In this document: positions 1 through 7,966 of the stretch, piece after piece
Layout of the letters: each line of letters begins with the position of its first letter
Position numbering within the stretch: position 1 is the stretch's first letter
Source of the DNA: Vibrio splendidus
Lineage (GTDB): Bacteria > Pseudomonadota > Gammaproteobacteria > Enterobacterales > Vibrionaceae
Direction of reading: 5' to 3'
Assembly: GCF_003345295.1 (NCBI RefSeq)
Contig: NZ_CP031056.1
Coordinates: 1,116,001-1,180,000, forward strand
Length of the DNA stretch: 64,000 nucleotides
Program-made: the position numbers and the translations under genes
The notes under the pieces: model-generated
Databases searched by the model: none
What the model saw: the letters and a program-made list of their open reading frames with translations, nothing else
Told to the model about the DNA's origin: nothing

Positions 1-1
1 T

Positions 2-1855
2 TTCATCGTATTCTCTGCTGGTATTCGTCCACAAGACAAACTTGCTCGTCAAATGGGCTTGGGTATCGCACCTCGTGGCGGTATCGAGATTAATGATTAC
101 TGTCAAACGACGGATAAAGACATCTATGCGATTGGTGAGTGTGCGTCTTGGAACCAAACGTTCTACGGCCTTGTTGCTCCGGGTTACAAAATGGCGACCG
201 TTGCTGTTGACCACGTTGTTGGTAACGAAAGCACATTTGAAGGTGCTGACATGTCTGCGAAGCTTAAGCTTCTGGGCGTGAAAGTAGGTTCAATCGGTGA
301 TGCAAACGGTCGTACTCCTGGTTGTAAAAGCTACGTTTACCAAAACGAAGAGCAAGAAGTTTACAAACGCTTAATCGTTTCTGAAGACAACAAGAAACTG
401 CTTGGCGCAGTAATGGTTGGCGATACTTCTGATTACGGTGACCTTCTTCAACTTATGTTGAACGAAATTGACCTACCAGAACATCCAGATGCATTGATTC
501 TTCCAGCACACGCTGGCGGTGAAAAACCAACGCTTGGCGCTGACTCCTTACCGGAAACTGCAGTTATCTGTTCTTGTTTCGACGTAACCAAAGGCAAGAT
601 CGCTCAAGCTGTTGCTGAAGGTCACCACACCATTGGTGATATCAAAGCAGTGACTGGCGCAGGTACAGGTTGTGGTGGTTGTATTCCACTTGTGACTTCT
701 GTGCTAAACGCTGAACTTGCTAAAGCGGGTGTGGAAGTGAAGAACGACGTTTGTGAGCACTTTGCTTACTCTCGCCAAGAGCTTTTCCACCTAATCCGCA
801 TCGAAGAAATCAAAACATTCGACGAGCTACTTGAGAAGTACGGTAAAGGCTACGGCTGTGAAATCTGTAAGCCTCTAGCGGGTTCTATCCTTGCTTCTTG
901 CTGGGGTGAGCACATCCTTAAGCCTGAGCTAGTAAAACTGCACGATACCAACGACAACTTCTTAGGTAACATTCAGAAAGATGGTACTTACTCGGTTATC
1001 CCTCGCATGGCGGGTGGCGAAGTAACGCCTCAAGCTCTAAGCGTTCTTGCGGATGTTGCAGCTGAATACAACCTATATACGAAGATCACTGGTGCACAAC
1101 GTATCGGTCTATTCGGTGCTCAGAAAGATGACTTACCAGCAATCTGGAAGAAGTTAATCGCAGCCGGTTACGAAACGGGTCAAGCTTACGCAAAAGCACT
1201 TCGTATGGCTAAGACATGTGTCGGTTCAACTTGGTGTCGTTACGGCGTTCAAGATTCAGTTGGCCTAGGCGTGATGATCGAGAACCGTTACAAAGGCATC
1301 CGTACTCCTCATAAGATGAAGTTCGGTGTGTCTGGCTGTACTCGTGAGTGTGCTGAAGCTCAAGGTAAAGATTTAGGTATTATCGCAACGGACGCTGGTT
1401 GGAACATGTATGTGTGTGGCAACGGTGGTATGAAGCCTCGTCACGCAGATTTATTGGCAAGCGATCTAGACCAAGAAACACTGCTGAAATACATCGATCG
1501 TTTCATGATGTTCTACATCCGTACGGCTGCGCCACTACAACGTACTTCGGTATGGATGGATAACCTAGAAGGCGGCGTTGACTACCTACGTGAAGTGATT
1601 GTAGATAATAAACTTGGCATCAACGACCAGCTCGAAGCTGACGTCGCTGGCCTAGTGGGTAACTTTGCTTGTGAGTGGACTGACACTATCAACGATGAAG
1701 CTCAACTTAAGCGCTTCTCACACTTCATCAATGCTGATGACCGTGATGAAAACGTTGTGTTTGTTAACGATGGCCGTGAACAACACCGCCCAGCAACATT
1801 TACAGAAAAACACCCAGAAGCGAAGGGCGACATCCTTCACGTTGAACTGGTTTAA
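2..1855 (+). CDS. nirB: Nitrite reductase [NAD(P)H] large subunit (5' end missing)
   Basis: The large subunit reduces nitrite to ammonium in the cytoplasm with NAD(P)H. The open frame enters from the left edge, so the N-terminal FAD/NAD-binding part is mostly missing. The first codons read FIVFSAGIRP, typical of the end of the pyridine-nucleotide oxidoreductase domain. Next comes a BFD-like [2Fe-2S] segment (CSCFD, then TGCGGC). The C-terminal half holds the siroheme/[4Fe-4S] motif as CVGSTWC (C-x5-C) and SGCTREC (C-x3-C). nirD and nirC follow, and cobA, which supplies the siroheme precursor, lies downstream. The family assignment is secure; only the start lies outside the window. Confidence 0.96.
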   Translation, partial: FIVFSAGIRPQDKLARQMGLGIAPRGGIEINDYCQTTDKDIYAIGECASWNQTFYGLVAPGYKMATVAVDHVVGNESTFEGADMSAKLKLLGVKVGSIGDANGRTPGCKSYVYQNEEQEVYKRLIVSEDNKKLLGAVMVGDTSDYGDLLQLMLNEIDLPEHPDALILPAHAGGEKPTLGADSLPETAVICSCFDVTKGKIAQAVAEGHHTIGDIKAVTGAGTGCGGCIPLVTSVLNAELAKAGVEVKNDVCEHFAYSRQELFHLIRIEEIKTFDELLEKYGKGYGCEICKPLAGSILASCWGEHILKPELVKLHDTNDNFLGNIQKDGTYSVIPRMAGGEVTPQALSVLADVAAEYNLYTKITGAQRIGLFGAQKDDLPAIWKKLIAAGYETGQAYAKALRMAKTCVGSTWCRYGVQDSVGLGVMIENRYKGIRTPHKMKFGVSGCTRECAEAQGKDLGIIATDAGWNMYVCGNGGMKPRHADLLASDLDQETLLKYIDRFMMFYIRTAAPLQRTSVWMDNLEGGVDYLREVIVDNKLGINDQLEADVAGLVGNFACEWTDTINDEAQLKRFSHFINADDRDENVVFVNDGREQHRPATFTEKHPEAKGDILHVELV

Positions 1856-1870
1856 TTGGGAGACGACATC

Positions 1871-2194
1871 ATGGCATTTACCAAAGTTTGTAAGATCGAA
1901 GATATTATTCCAGGTACCGGTGTTTGTGCATTGGTTGGTGGTGAGCAAGTTGCTATTTTCCGCCCAACTAAAGCTGAAGAAGTGTTCGCTATTAGTAATA
2001 CTGACCCGTTTTTCCAATCAAACGTTTTATCTCGCGGTTTAACGGTTGAGCACAAAGGTGAGCTTTGGGTGGCGAGCCCACTTAAGAAACAACGCTTTAA
2101 CCTAGCAACAGGTGTGTGCATGGAAGACGAGAACTTCAGCGTGAAAGCGTATAAAGCTCGAATTACCAAAGGTGCTGTTGAAATCTCAGCATAA
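1871..2194 (+). CDS. nirD: Nitrite reductase small subunit
   Basis: This 107-residue partner of NirB has a Rieske-like fold. The Cys/His ligands of a true Rieske cluster (CxH and CxxH) are absent, as is normal for bacterial NirD. The ATG at 1871 is chosen because GGGAGA lies 8 bases upstream; an in-frame TTG directly after the nirB stop would only add a few residues. It starts 15 bases after nirB, so the two are surely co-transcribed and probably translationally coupled. A hairpin follows the stop (2223-2271). Confidence 0.94.
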   Translation: MAFTKVCKIEDIIPGTGVCALVGGEQVAIFRPTKAEEVFAISNTDPFFQSNVLSRGLTVEHKGELWVASPLKKQRFNLATGVCMEDENFSVKAYKARITKGAVEISA

Positions 2195-2222
2195 TCGAAT
2201 ACGTAACAAGATTTGATAGATC

Positions 2223-2271
2223 AAGGGTTCTAGTTATCGACATTGCCTTAGTTCGGCAACTAGAACCTTTT
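2223..2271 (+). terminator. Hairpin between nirD and nirC, attenuator-like
   Basis: GGTTCTAGTT (2226-2235) pairs with AACTAGAACC (2258-2267). The stem can be lengthened by A-T and G-T pairs at its base and is followed by TTTT. The loop contains a second possible small stem (TTGCC with GGCAA). It looks like a partial terminator or an RNA-stability element that lowers nirC expression relative to nirBD. Confidence 0.5.
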
Positions 2272-2317
2272 CCTATCCGATTTTAACTTTTAATTTTAAC
2301 TTTTTAAGGACAACCTT

Positions 2318-3133
2318 ATGTCTCCTGATTTTAAACCAGCTGAATTCGTTCAAACGATGATCGATGTGGGTGAAGCGAAAACGAAAACAAGTACTCGCGA
2401 TCTTCTGATTCGAAGCACAATGGCAGGCATCATTCTTTCTCTTGCTGTTGTTGTGGCAATTACGACTATCGTGCAAACAGGCATTGGTATTGTTGGCGCT
2501 CTTGTGTTCCCAGTGGGCTTCGTTATTCTAAGTGTTATGGGCTACGACCTAGTAACGGGTGTATTTGGCCTTGCTCCTTTAGCGAAATTCGATAACCGCC
2601 CAGGTGTGACTTGGGGGCGTGTTCTACGTTGTTGGGGTATTGTTGGCCTTGGTAACCTCATCGGTTCTCTAATCGTTGCGGTACTGGTTGCTATCTCATT
2701 AACGGGTAACTTCTCTTTAGATCCAAACGCAGTAGCACAAAAGTTCATCGCGGTTTCTACAGCTCGTAGCCTAGGTTTTGAAAACATGGGTATGGACGGA
2801 TGGATCACGTGTTTCGTACGCGGTATCTTCTGTAACCTAATGGTATGTCTAGGCGTGATTGGTAACATGACAGCACGTACTGTGTCTGGTCGTGTAGCAA
2901 TGATGTGGTTCCCAATCTTTATCTTCTTCGCATTAGTATTCGAGCATACAGTAGTAAACATGTTCCTATTCCCACTAGGTATGATTCTAGGCGCTGATTT
3001 CGGTATCGCGACATGGTTGAACTTCAACCTTATCCCTACAATCCTTGGTAACATCGTAGGTGGCCTTTTCTTAACATGTGTTCCTTTGTTCCTAACACAC
3101 GCAAGAACAGCTCCTTCTCTAGGTGCTAAGTAA
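2318..3133 (+). CDS. nirC: Formate/nitrite transporter family channel (NirC-like)
   Basis: A 271-residue integral membrane protein of the formate/nitrite transporter (FNT) family, which forms pentameric channels in the inner membrane. About six hydrophobic segments follow a short cytoplasmic N-terminus (SPDFKPAEFVQ). The stretch around FENMGMDGWITCFVRGIFCN resembles the conserved FNT core. AAGGA lies 7 bases before the ATG. Its position after nirBD makes nitrite import or export the likely role, although formate cannot be excluded from sequence alone. A strong terminator follows at 3173. Confidence 0.9.
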   Translation: MSPDFKPAEFVQTMIDVGEAKTKTSTRDLLIRSTMAGIILSLAVVVAITTIVQTGIGIVGALVFPVGFVILSVMGYDLVTGVFGLAPLAKFDNRPGVTWGRVLRCWGIVGLGNLIGSLIVAVLVAISLTGNFSLDPNAVAQKFIAVSTARSLGFENMGMDGWITCFVRGIFCNLMVCLGVIGNMTARTVSGRVAMMWFPIFIFFALVFEHTVVNMFLFPLGMILGADFGIATWLNFNLIPTILGNIVGGLFLTCVPLFLTHARTAPSLGAK

Positions 3134-3172
3134 TTCTGAATACGGTGAAACGTAATTTAGTATGAGATTAAG

Positions 3173-3201
3173 AGCCCCAACAACATGTTTGGGGCTTTTT
3201 T
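3173..3201 (+). terminator. Rho-independent terminator of nirBDC
   Basis: AGCCCCAA (3173-3180) pairs with TTGGGGCT (3189-3196) across an 8-base loop, and the stem runs into six T's. Confidence 0.9.
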
Positions 3202-3248
3202 AGTTCGAACGCCTTAAACATCATCAATGCGTTGATTGTTATTGAGTA

Positions 3249-3410
3249 ATACCAATCACAGTAAGTAAGTGATCAGAAATAGCACAGGAAAAAGGCTTGA
3301 GAACAAGGCGGAATTTTTCGATAAGTAGTTATTCTACAATCAAAAATTCTAACGAAGTTATCGAGCGTTTTAACCAGCTAGGATGAACAGTTATTTACTA
3401 CGATTGGTAT
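3249..3410. repeat. 162-bp palindromic MITE-like element
   Basis: The element is bounded by ATACCAATC (3249-3257) and its exact inverse GATTGGTAT (3402-3410). Complementarity continues inward imperfectly (AGTAAGTAA with TTATTTACT). At the centre GAATTTTT (3311-3318) pairs with AAAAATTC (3342-3349), with GTAG/CTAC inside. The whole element could fold as one long hairpin. It encodes no protein. I remember similar sequences as dispersed intergenic repeats in Vibrio and related genera. It fills most of the 458-base gap between nirC and cobA; the rest (3411-3592) shows nothing obvious apart from the cobA ribosome-binding site. Confidence 0.75.
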
Positions 3411-3592
3411 CAAATACCTGCAATAGACTGTTTTGTTATAATTACTTCTATCTTCGTTAGTATTTAGACTGAATATTTAATTCAACACCTGATAGTCTAA
3501 GGGTTAAGGATTTGGATAAGTCATCATGAATACAGTGACTTATCACATAGATTAAAGCTTGAGATAGAACAAGCAAACCTTCGGAGCACAGC

Positions 3593-4369
3593 ATGTCAGA
3601 AGTATCGTCATCGAATGTTAAAGAAGTAACCAAAGGATTGGTTTCATTAGTAGGCGCGGGCCCTGGTGACCCAGACTTACTTACCCTAAAAGCGGCACGT
3701 GTTATCCAACAGGCTGATGTGGTCGTTTATGACCGCTTAGTATCTAGAGATATCTTGGCAATGGCTAATGCCGATGCAGAAATGCTGTATGTGGGGAAAA
3801 AGCTCGACCATCACTGTGTACCACAAGATCAGATCAACCAACTGCTGGTGACTAAAGCGCAAGAAAATAAACATGTTGTTCGCCTTAAAGGCGGTGACTC
3901 GTTTATCTTTGGTCGTGGTGGTGAAGAGTGCGAAACTCTGGCTGAAAATGGTGTGAGATTTGAAGTGGTACCCGGTATCACCGCAGCTGCAGGCGCGACC
4001 GCGTATGCGGGTATTCCGCTTACACATAGAGATCACGCACAAAGCGTTCAATTCATTACTGGTCATCTAAAGAAAGATGGTGAAGATATTGATTGGCGTT
4101 CGCTTGCTCAACACAATCACACGATCGTGTTTTACATGGGTTTAAAAGAGAGCCCGAACATTCAGAAAAACTTACTAGATAACGGTATGCGAGCAGACAT
4201 GCCTGTTGCGATTATTGAAAATGGTACGCGCCAAGAACAGAAAGTGTTCCGTGGTGGTTTGAGTGACTTAGCCAACCTTGCGAGTGTCGCAAAAAGCCCA
4301 GCATTGATTGTGGTAGGTAGCGTTGCTCAGCTTCATGAAAAATTGGCTTGGTTTAACAAGCAAGCTTAA
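3593..4369 (+). CDS. cobA: Uroporphyrinogen-III C-methyltransferase
   Basis: A stand-alone SAM-dependent methyltransferase of 258 residues that converts uroporphyrinogen III to precorrin-2, the branch point to siroheme and cobalamin. It lacks the CysG dehydrogenase/chelatase half. Family motifs visible include LVGAGPGDPDLLTLKA near residue 17, VVYDRLVS, RLKGGDSFIFGRGGEE and VVPGITAAAGA. GGAGCA precedes the ATG. Placed behind nirBDC, its likely job is siroheme for NirB. The cobQ gene at 52.5 kb also uses this pathway but is far away. Confidence 0.95.
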   Translation: MSEVSSSNVKEVTKGLVSLVGAGPGDPDLLTLKAARVIQQADVVVYDRLVSRDILAMANADAEMLYVGKKLDHHCVPQDQINQLLVTKAQENKHVVRLKGGDSFIFGRGGEECETLAENGVRFEVVPGITAAAGATAYAGIPLTHRDHAQSVQFITGHLKKDGEDIDWRSLAQHNHTIVFYMGLKESPNIQKNLLDNGMRADMPVAIIENGTRQEQKVFRGGLSDLANLASVAKSPALIVVGSVAQLHEKLAWFNKQA

Positions 4370-4420
4370 TTGATTAATTTACAAGTTAATGTGTTAAGCG
4401 ACCGCTTAGCTGACTAAGAA

Positions 4421-4972
4421 TCAAATACTGCAGCGGCTACTTTGTCGCTGCATTTCTTTTTGGCGCATAGGCATCTCATCAATAATGTTGGTGATAAGGT
4501 TCCAATCAGTCTTCCCATTCCATCGATGCTTTTCTTTTCCGTCTTTACCTATCAAAACAGCAGTATGCGACCCTTTCTGTATCTCATAGATGCTGGTTAC
4601 TGCCTCTAGATTAAACTCTTCATCAAGCCATGTCGGTACGGTGTAGCCGCTTTCTGCTATTACCATTACGACCACATCACGTTCGTCCAATTGACAGTTA
4701 TTGATCAACACTTCATTGAGAAACTCTTTGACGGCAGAGTCCTCCTTCGGTGCAAAATAGATCACACTGCGGTGCGGCAAGGCCTTGGAGTGAGAGTAGG
4801 CTGGGTAAGCGTGCAACGAGTTGACTGACAGAATCATAAACATAACCACGCTTGTTAATAGAGTTTTCAATGGTTTGGATATTGCTTTGGTTATCGCTGC
4901 GCAGCAACGTGGCAATACTGAGCCATTGGTGTTGCTGCCAACGTACGATCTGATTATTTGTCGGTACTGCAT
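4421..4972 (-). CDS. DUF4174-like exported protein
   Basis: A 183-residue protein of unknown function. The C-terminal two thirds (from HRSVIYFAPKEDS to the end) resemble the DUF4174 family, a thioredoxin-like fold without an obvious CxxC; AVLIGKDGKEKHRW is typical. A hydrophobic stretch ends in SLHA, like a signal-peptide cleavage site, but it starts only around residue 35. The ATG at 4972 has a very strong ribosome-binding site (AAGGAAGGTGG), so the long N-terminus is either real or a start lies at a TTG giving MKTLL..., which lacks an evident Shine-Dalgarno. Periplasmic location is inferred. Confidence 0.7.
   Translation of the reverse strand: MQYRQIIRSYVGSNTNGSVLPRCCAAITKAISKPLKTLLTSVVMFMILSVNSLHAYPAYSHSKALPHRSVIYFAPKEDSAVKEFLNEVLINNCQLDERDVVVMVIAESGYTVPTWLDEEFNLEAVTSIYEIQKGSHTAVLIGKDGKEKHRWNGKTDWNLITNIIDEMPMRQKEMQRQSSRCSI
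4429..4461 (+). terminator. Terminator of cobA
   Basis: TGCAGCG (4429-4435) pairs with CGCTGCA (4446-4452), followed by TTTCTTTTT. It overlaps the last codons of the convergent gene on the minus strand. Confidence 0.6.
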
Positions 4973-5127
4973 GTTCCACCTTCCTTGATAAACTCAAACA
5001 AGCTCTGAGTTAAGCTAATAACAACTACGTTAAGCATAGCCAATGAGTTCATTTTTATTAAAGAAAGCGGCTCGCATTTTAGAGTTGAATAGAATAGGGT
5101 ATACGGAAAATCTAAAGGTATGAAATT

Positions 5128-5601
5128 ATGGAAAACATAGCAATTTTGGTCGACGTTCAGAACGTTTACTACACAACGCGCGACAAATACCGTTCTAACT
5201 TCGACTATAACCAGTTTTGGTATGTTGCCACGGAAGGGCGTAACGTTGTGGCAGCTAATGCTTACGCAATCTCAAGCCAAGATCCTAAGCAGCGTCAATT
5301 TCATCATATCCTTCGTGGTGTTGGTTTTAATGTGAAGTTAAAACCCTTTATTCAGCGTCGAGATGGCAGTGCAAAAGGCGACTGGGACGTAGGTATTGCG
5401 TTAGACGCGATAGAACTCGCAGAGACGGTTGATACGATTGTTTTGGTATCAGGAGACGGTGATTTCGAGATCCTTGTAGAGCGAATCAAAGAGCGTTTTG
5501 GCAAACCTGTTGAAGTGTATGGTGTTCCGGGGTTAACTGCTCAAAATCTTATCGATTCTGCCTCAAAATTTGTACCGATTGAAAAAGATTTTCTTCTATA
5601 G
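5128..5601 (+). CDS. NYN domain protein (LabA/DUF88 family), probable RNase
   Basis: This 157-residue protein is essentially one NYN (PIN-like) domain. The acidic residues expected at the metal-dependent nuclease site are visible in LVDVQNVYY (about residue 7), KGDWDVGIALDA (about 90) and VSGDGDFEILV (about 112). The family is thought to cleave RNA, but specific substrates are mostly unknown. It stands alone between the DUF4174 gene and a two-component pair; AAGG lies about 10 bases before the ATG. Confidence 0.88.
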   Translation: MENIAILVDVQNVYYTTRDKYRSNFDYNQFWYVATEGRNVVAANAYAISSQDPKQRQFHHILRGVGFNVKLKPFIQRRDGSAKGDWDVGIALDAIELAETVDTIVLVSGDGDFEILVERIKERFGKPVEVYGVPGLTAQNLIDSASKFVPIEKDFLL

Positions 5602-5681
5602 AGGAAATCCTGCACTTTATAATTGAAATCAATAATAACGATAATTAGAATGCAAACTGTTCTTATTTATCGGTGTGTGCA

Positions 5682-6347
5682 ATGTCTCGCGTTTTAGTTG
5701 TTGATGATGATATCCAGTTGTGTGAGTTACTGGGTGAAGTATTGGAAAATGAGGGGTATCACGTCGATACCGTTCATTGTGGTGAATCTGCGCTAGAGTT
5801 TATTCAATCGAACCCTGTCGATTTGGTTCTACTAGACGTAATGCTTCCAAACTTGAGCGGAATTCAAGTGGCAAGACGTATTTGTCAGCGTTTTGCTACT
5901 CCTATTCTTATGCTGACTGCACTGAACGACGATGCCTCTATGCTGGATGGCTACCAAGCTGGAGCCGACCAGTATATCGCCAAACCTTTCAATGTTCCTG
6001 AGCTCCTAACCCGAATCAAGGTGATCTTGCGCCGCGTTGGTTTTGAACGTCAAAGGCAATCTTTGGCTTCACCTAATCAAGGCTTGTGTGAACAACTTTC
6101 TCGTTTACCGTTAACGGGTACTGAGAAAGAACTGCTTGATTACTTGGTCAAAAACGACGGTATTGTTGTATCTAAATCTGACCTTCAAATCCATGTTCTA
6201 AAGAAAGAACTCTGTCCTTTCGATCGTAATTTAGATATGCATATCAGTAATATACGTCGAAAGCTCGTTCAAGCTGGCTTGTCTAAGCAACATATCAAAA
6301 CCGTTCGTGGTAAAGGCTATAGCTACCTAGAGTCGGTAGGGGTATGA
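5682..6347 (+). CDS. OmpR-family response regulator
   Basis: A 221-residue regulator with an N-terminal receiver (RVLVVDDD, phospho-acceptor D52 in LVLLDVMLPN, conserved K in YIAKPF) and a C-terminal winged-helix DNA-binding domain ending in HIKTVRGKGYSYL. It resembles CpxR-like regulators. The ATG at 5682 is preferred; a GTG three codons upstream is possible. The sensor kinase gene overlaps its stop by four bases (ATGA), so the pair is translationally coupled. The stimulus cannot be read from the sequence. Confidence 0.92.
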   Translation: MSRVLVVDDDIQLCELLGEVLENEGYHVDTVHCGESALEFIQSNPVDLVLLDVMLPNLSGIQVARRICQRFATPILMLTALNDDASMLDGYQAGADQYIAKPFNVPELLTRIKVILRRVGFERQRQSLASPNQGLCEQLSRLPLTGTEKELLDYLVKNDGIVVSKSDLQIHVLKKELCPFDRNLDMHISNIRRKLVQAGLSKQHIKTVRGKGYSYLESVGV

Positions 6348-7729
6348 GTCAGAAACTGCTGCGTTGCCCTGATTTTATTGCCAAGCGTAAGGATGGCTTA
6401 ACGTTCCAGTTGTTCAGTTACCTGACGGTGATTCTGGTAAGTATATTAATCCTTCAAGGCGTGGCTGAACGAGCGTTGATGAAGGCTTTGTTGAAGGTTC
6501 CAGAATCCGTCAAAGCTGAAATGTTGGATCTTGCGTATCAAGCTAATGTGCTGATCGAAGAAGGGGATATGGATGAGTTAGCTGACTGGGGCAATGCTCA
6601 AGGTTACTATCTATTTGTGATTGATGAAAATAATCGACCAATTACCCATCGACACATGCATCCGCACTTTGAATTCAAACTCAAGTACCTGCGTACCTTA
6701 GATCATCAACTTAGTGACCGTGTGAGTAAGCCGATATTCGGCCTGCCACTCGATAACGGTAAAACACTGGTTATCCAACTCCCTCACCAGTTTCACCCGG
6801 CTAAATCCTTTGCGCCATATTCTTACATGTTGAAAGCGGTAATAGCTTTGATCGTGTTGTCTCTGTTCTCAATTATCATGGCGAAAAGCCTGCAGCAGCC
6901 GCTGGATAGATTAAGAGAAGCGAGCCGAAGATTAGCGCAAGGCGACTTCACTGTCAGTGTTGTTTCTGAGTTAAATTCTACGACGCGGGAGTTCAACGAA
7001 CTTGCCCATGATTTTGATCATATGACGGTTGAGATTAAGTCTTTGGCTGAAAAGCAACGCCGTTTGATTCGTGATGTGTCTCATGAACTTAGAACACCAT
7101 TGGCTAGGCAAAACCTCGCATTGCACCTGTTGCGCAGCAAGGTAGATGATAAGAGTATTGGCTTGCTTGAGCGAATGGAAAGCGAAACGGAAGAGATGAA
7201 CAAGCTGGTGGGTGAGATCCTTGAATTCAGTCGTCTAGAAACGTCTCGCTATGACTCCAAGTTAAGCTTGATGCATCTTGAGCATTATTGTTCGATGCTA
7301 ATCGCGCAGATGCAAAATGATTTAAAACCGAATCAAACTTTGATTGGTGATTTAGAGACGCCGACATCAATGGTTAATGTTGATGAAAGGTTGCTCCTGC
7401 GAGTTATCGGTAATTTGGTCAGTAACGCGATCAAATATGCGGGTGAGAATGCTCATGTTGTCGTGACTACCTATGAACTGTTAACCGATAAACGTTACAG
7501 TGTCATATCTGTAGAAGATGACGGCCATGGCATTCCTGATAACAAGATTGCAGGGATTTTCGATCCGTTTACTCGCATAGAGTCAGCCCGTGATAAACAG
7601 TCTGGTGGTTACGGTCTTGGGCTAGCGATCGTGAAGGAAGCGATGGGAGTGATGAATGGGCATGTTACTGCTGAGAATAGAGACGGTGGGGGATTGAGAG
7701 TAAATCTAATGTTCCCAATCGCTGATTAG
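6344..7729 (+). CDS. Sensor histidine kinase, EnvZ/CpxA-like
   Basis: A 461-residue inner-membrane kinase. Transmembrane segments lie near residues 25-45 and 165-185 and enclose a periplasmic sensor region of about 120 residues. Then come a HAMP linker (LQQPLDRLREASRRLAQGD), the dimerisation/phospho-acceptor box RDVSHELRTP with H247, and an HATPase domain with N-box (NLVSNAIKYAG), DDGHGIP and GGYGLGLAIV. It is the partner of the regulator just upstream. The periplasmic part contains a His-rich HRHMHPHFEF segment, so metal sensing is conceivable but unproven. Confidence 0.92.
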   Translation: MSQKLLRCPDFIAKRKDGLTFQLFSYLTVILVSILILQGVAERALMKALLKVPESVKAEMLDLAYQANVLIEEGDMDELADWGNAQGYYLFVIDENNRPITHRHMHPHFEFKLKYLRTLDHQLSDRVSKPIFGLPLDNGKTLVIQLPHQFHPAKSFAPYSYMLKAVIALIVLSLFSIIMAKSLQQPLDRLREASRRLAQGDFTVSVVSELNSTTREFNELAHDFDHMTVEIKSLAEKQRRLIRDVSHELRTPLARQNLALHLLRSKVDDKSIGLLERMESETEEMNKLVGEILEFSRLETSRYDSKLSLMHLEHYCSMLIAQMQNDLKPNQTLIGDLETPTSMVNVDERLLLRVIGNLVSNAIKYAGENAHVVVTTYELLTDKRYSVISVEDDGHGIPDNKIAGIFDPFTRIESARDKQSGGYGLGLAIVKEAMGVMNGHVTAENRDGGGLRVNLMFPIAD

Positions 7730-7793
7730 CTTCCTGTTATTACCTGTCGTGCTCCATCTATAACGATGACTGAAAGCGTGCTGAGAAACATTG

Positions 7794-7845
7794 CTTAGAA
7801 ATATAACTAAGAAATATAACTAAGTAATATAGCTTAGAAACATAG
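7794..7845. repeat. Degenerate 4 x 13-bp tandem array
   Basis: Four consecutive 13-base units (7794, 7807, 7820, 7833) resemble CTTAGAAATATAA. They lie between the kinase stop and the bidirectional terminator. No coding or known regulatory role is evident. Confidence 0.75.
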
Positions 7846-7852
7846 CCCAATA

Positions 7853-7884
7853 AAAAACGCCACTGCAGATGCAGTGGCGTTTTT
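7853..7884. terminator. Bidirectional terminator
   Basis: AAAAACGCCACTGC (7853-7866) pairs perfectly with GCAGTGGCGTTTTT (7871-7884) across a 4-base loop. It serves the kinase operon and the convergent symporter gene. Confidence 0.93.
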
Positions 7885-7966
7885 GTTTATACGCTTTTGA
7901 TTATTAGCTAAGGCATAGCCATTAATTACGCCTCAGTTTGAAGGTAAGAGCGACAGAGAAACTAGA

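Noticed and set aside
2542..3054. Long open frame antisense to nirC
   Set aside because: It is a shadow of the real gene: no ribosome-binding site, composition not protein-like, and nirC is firmly supported. Many other antisense frames (for example inside the GMC, acyl-CoA ligase and MATE genes) were dropped for the same reason.
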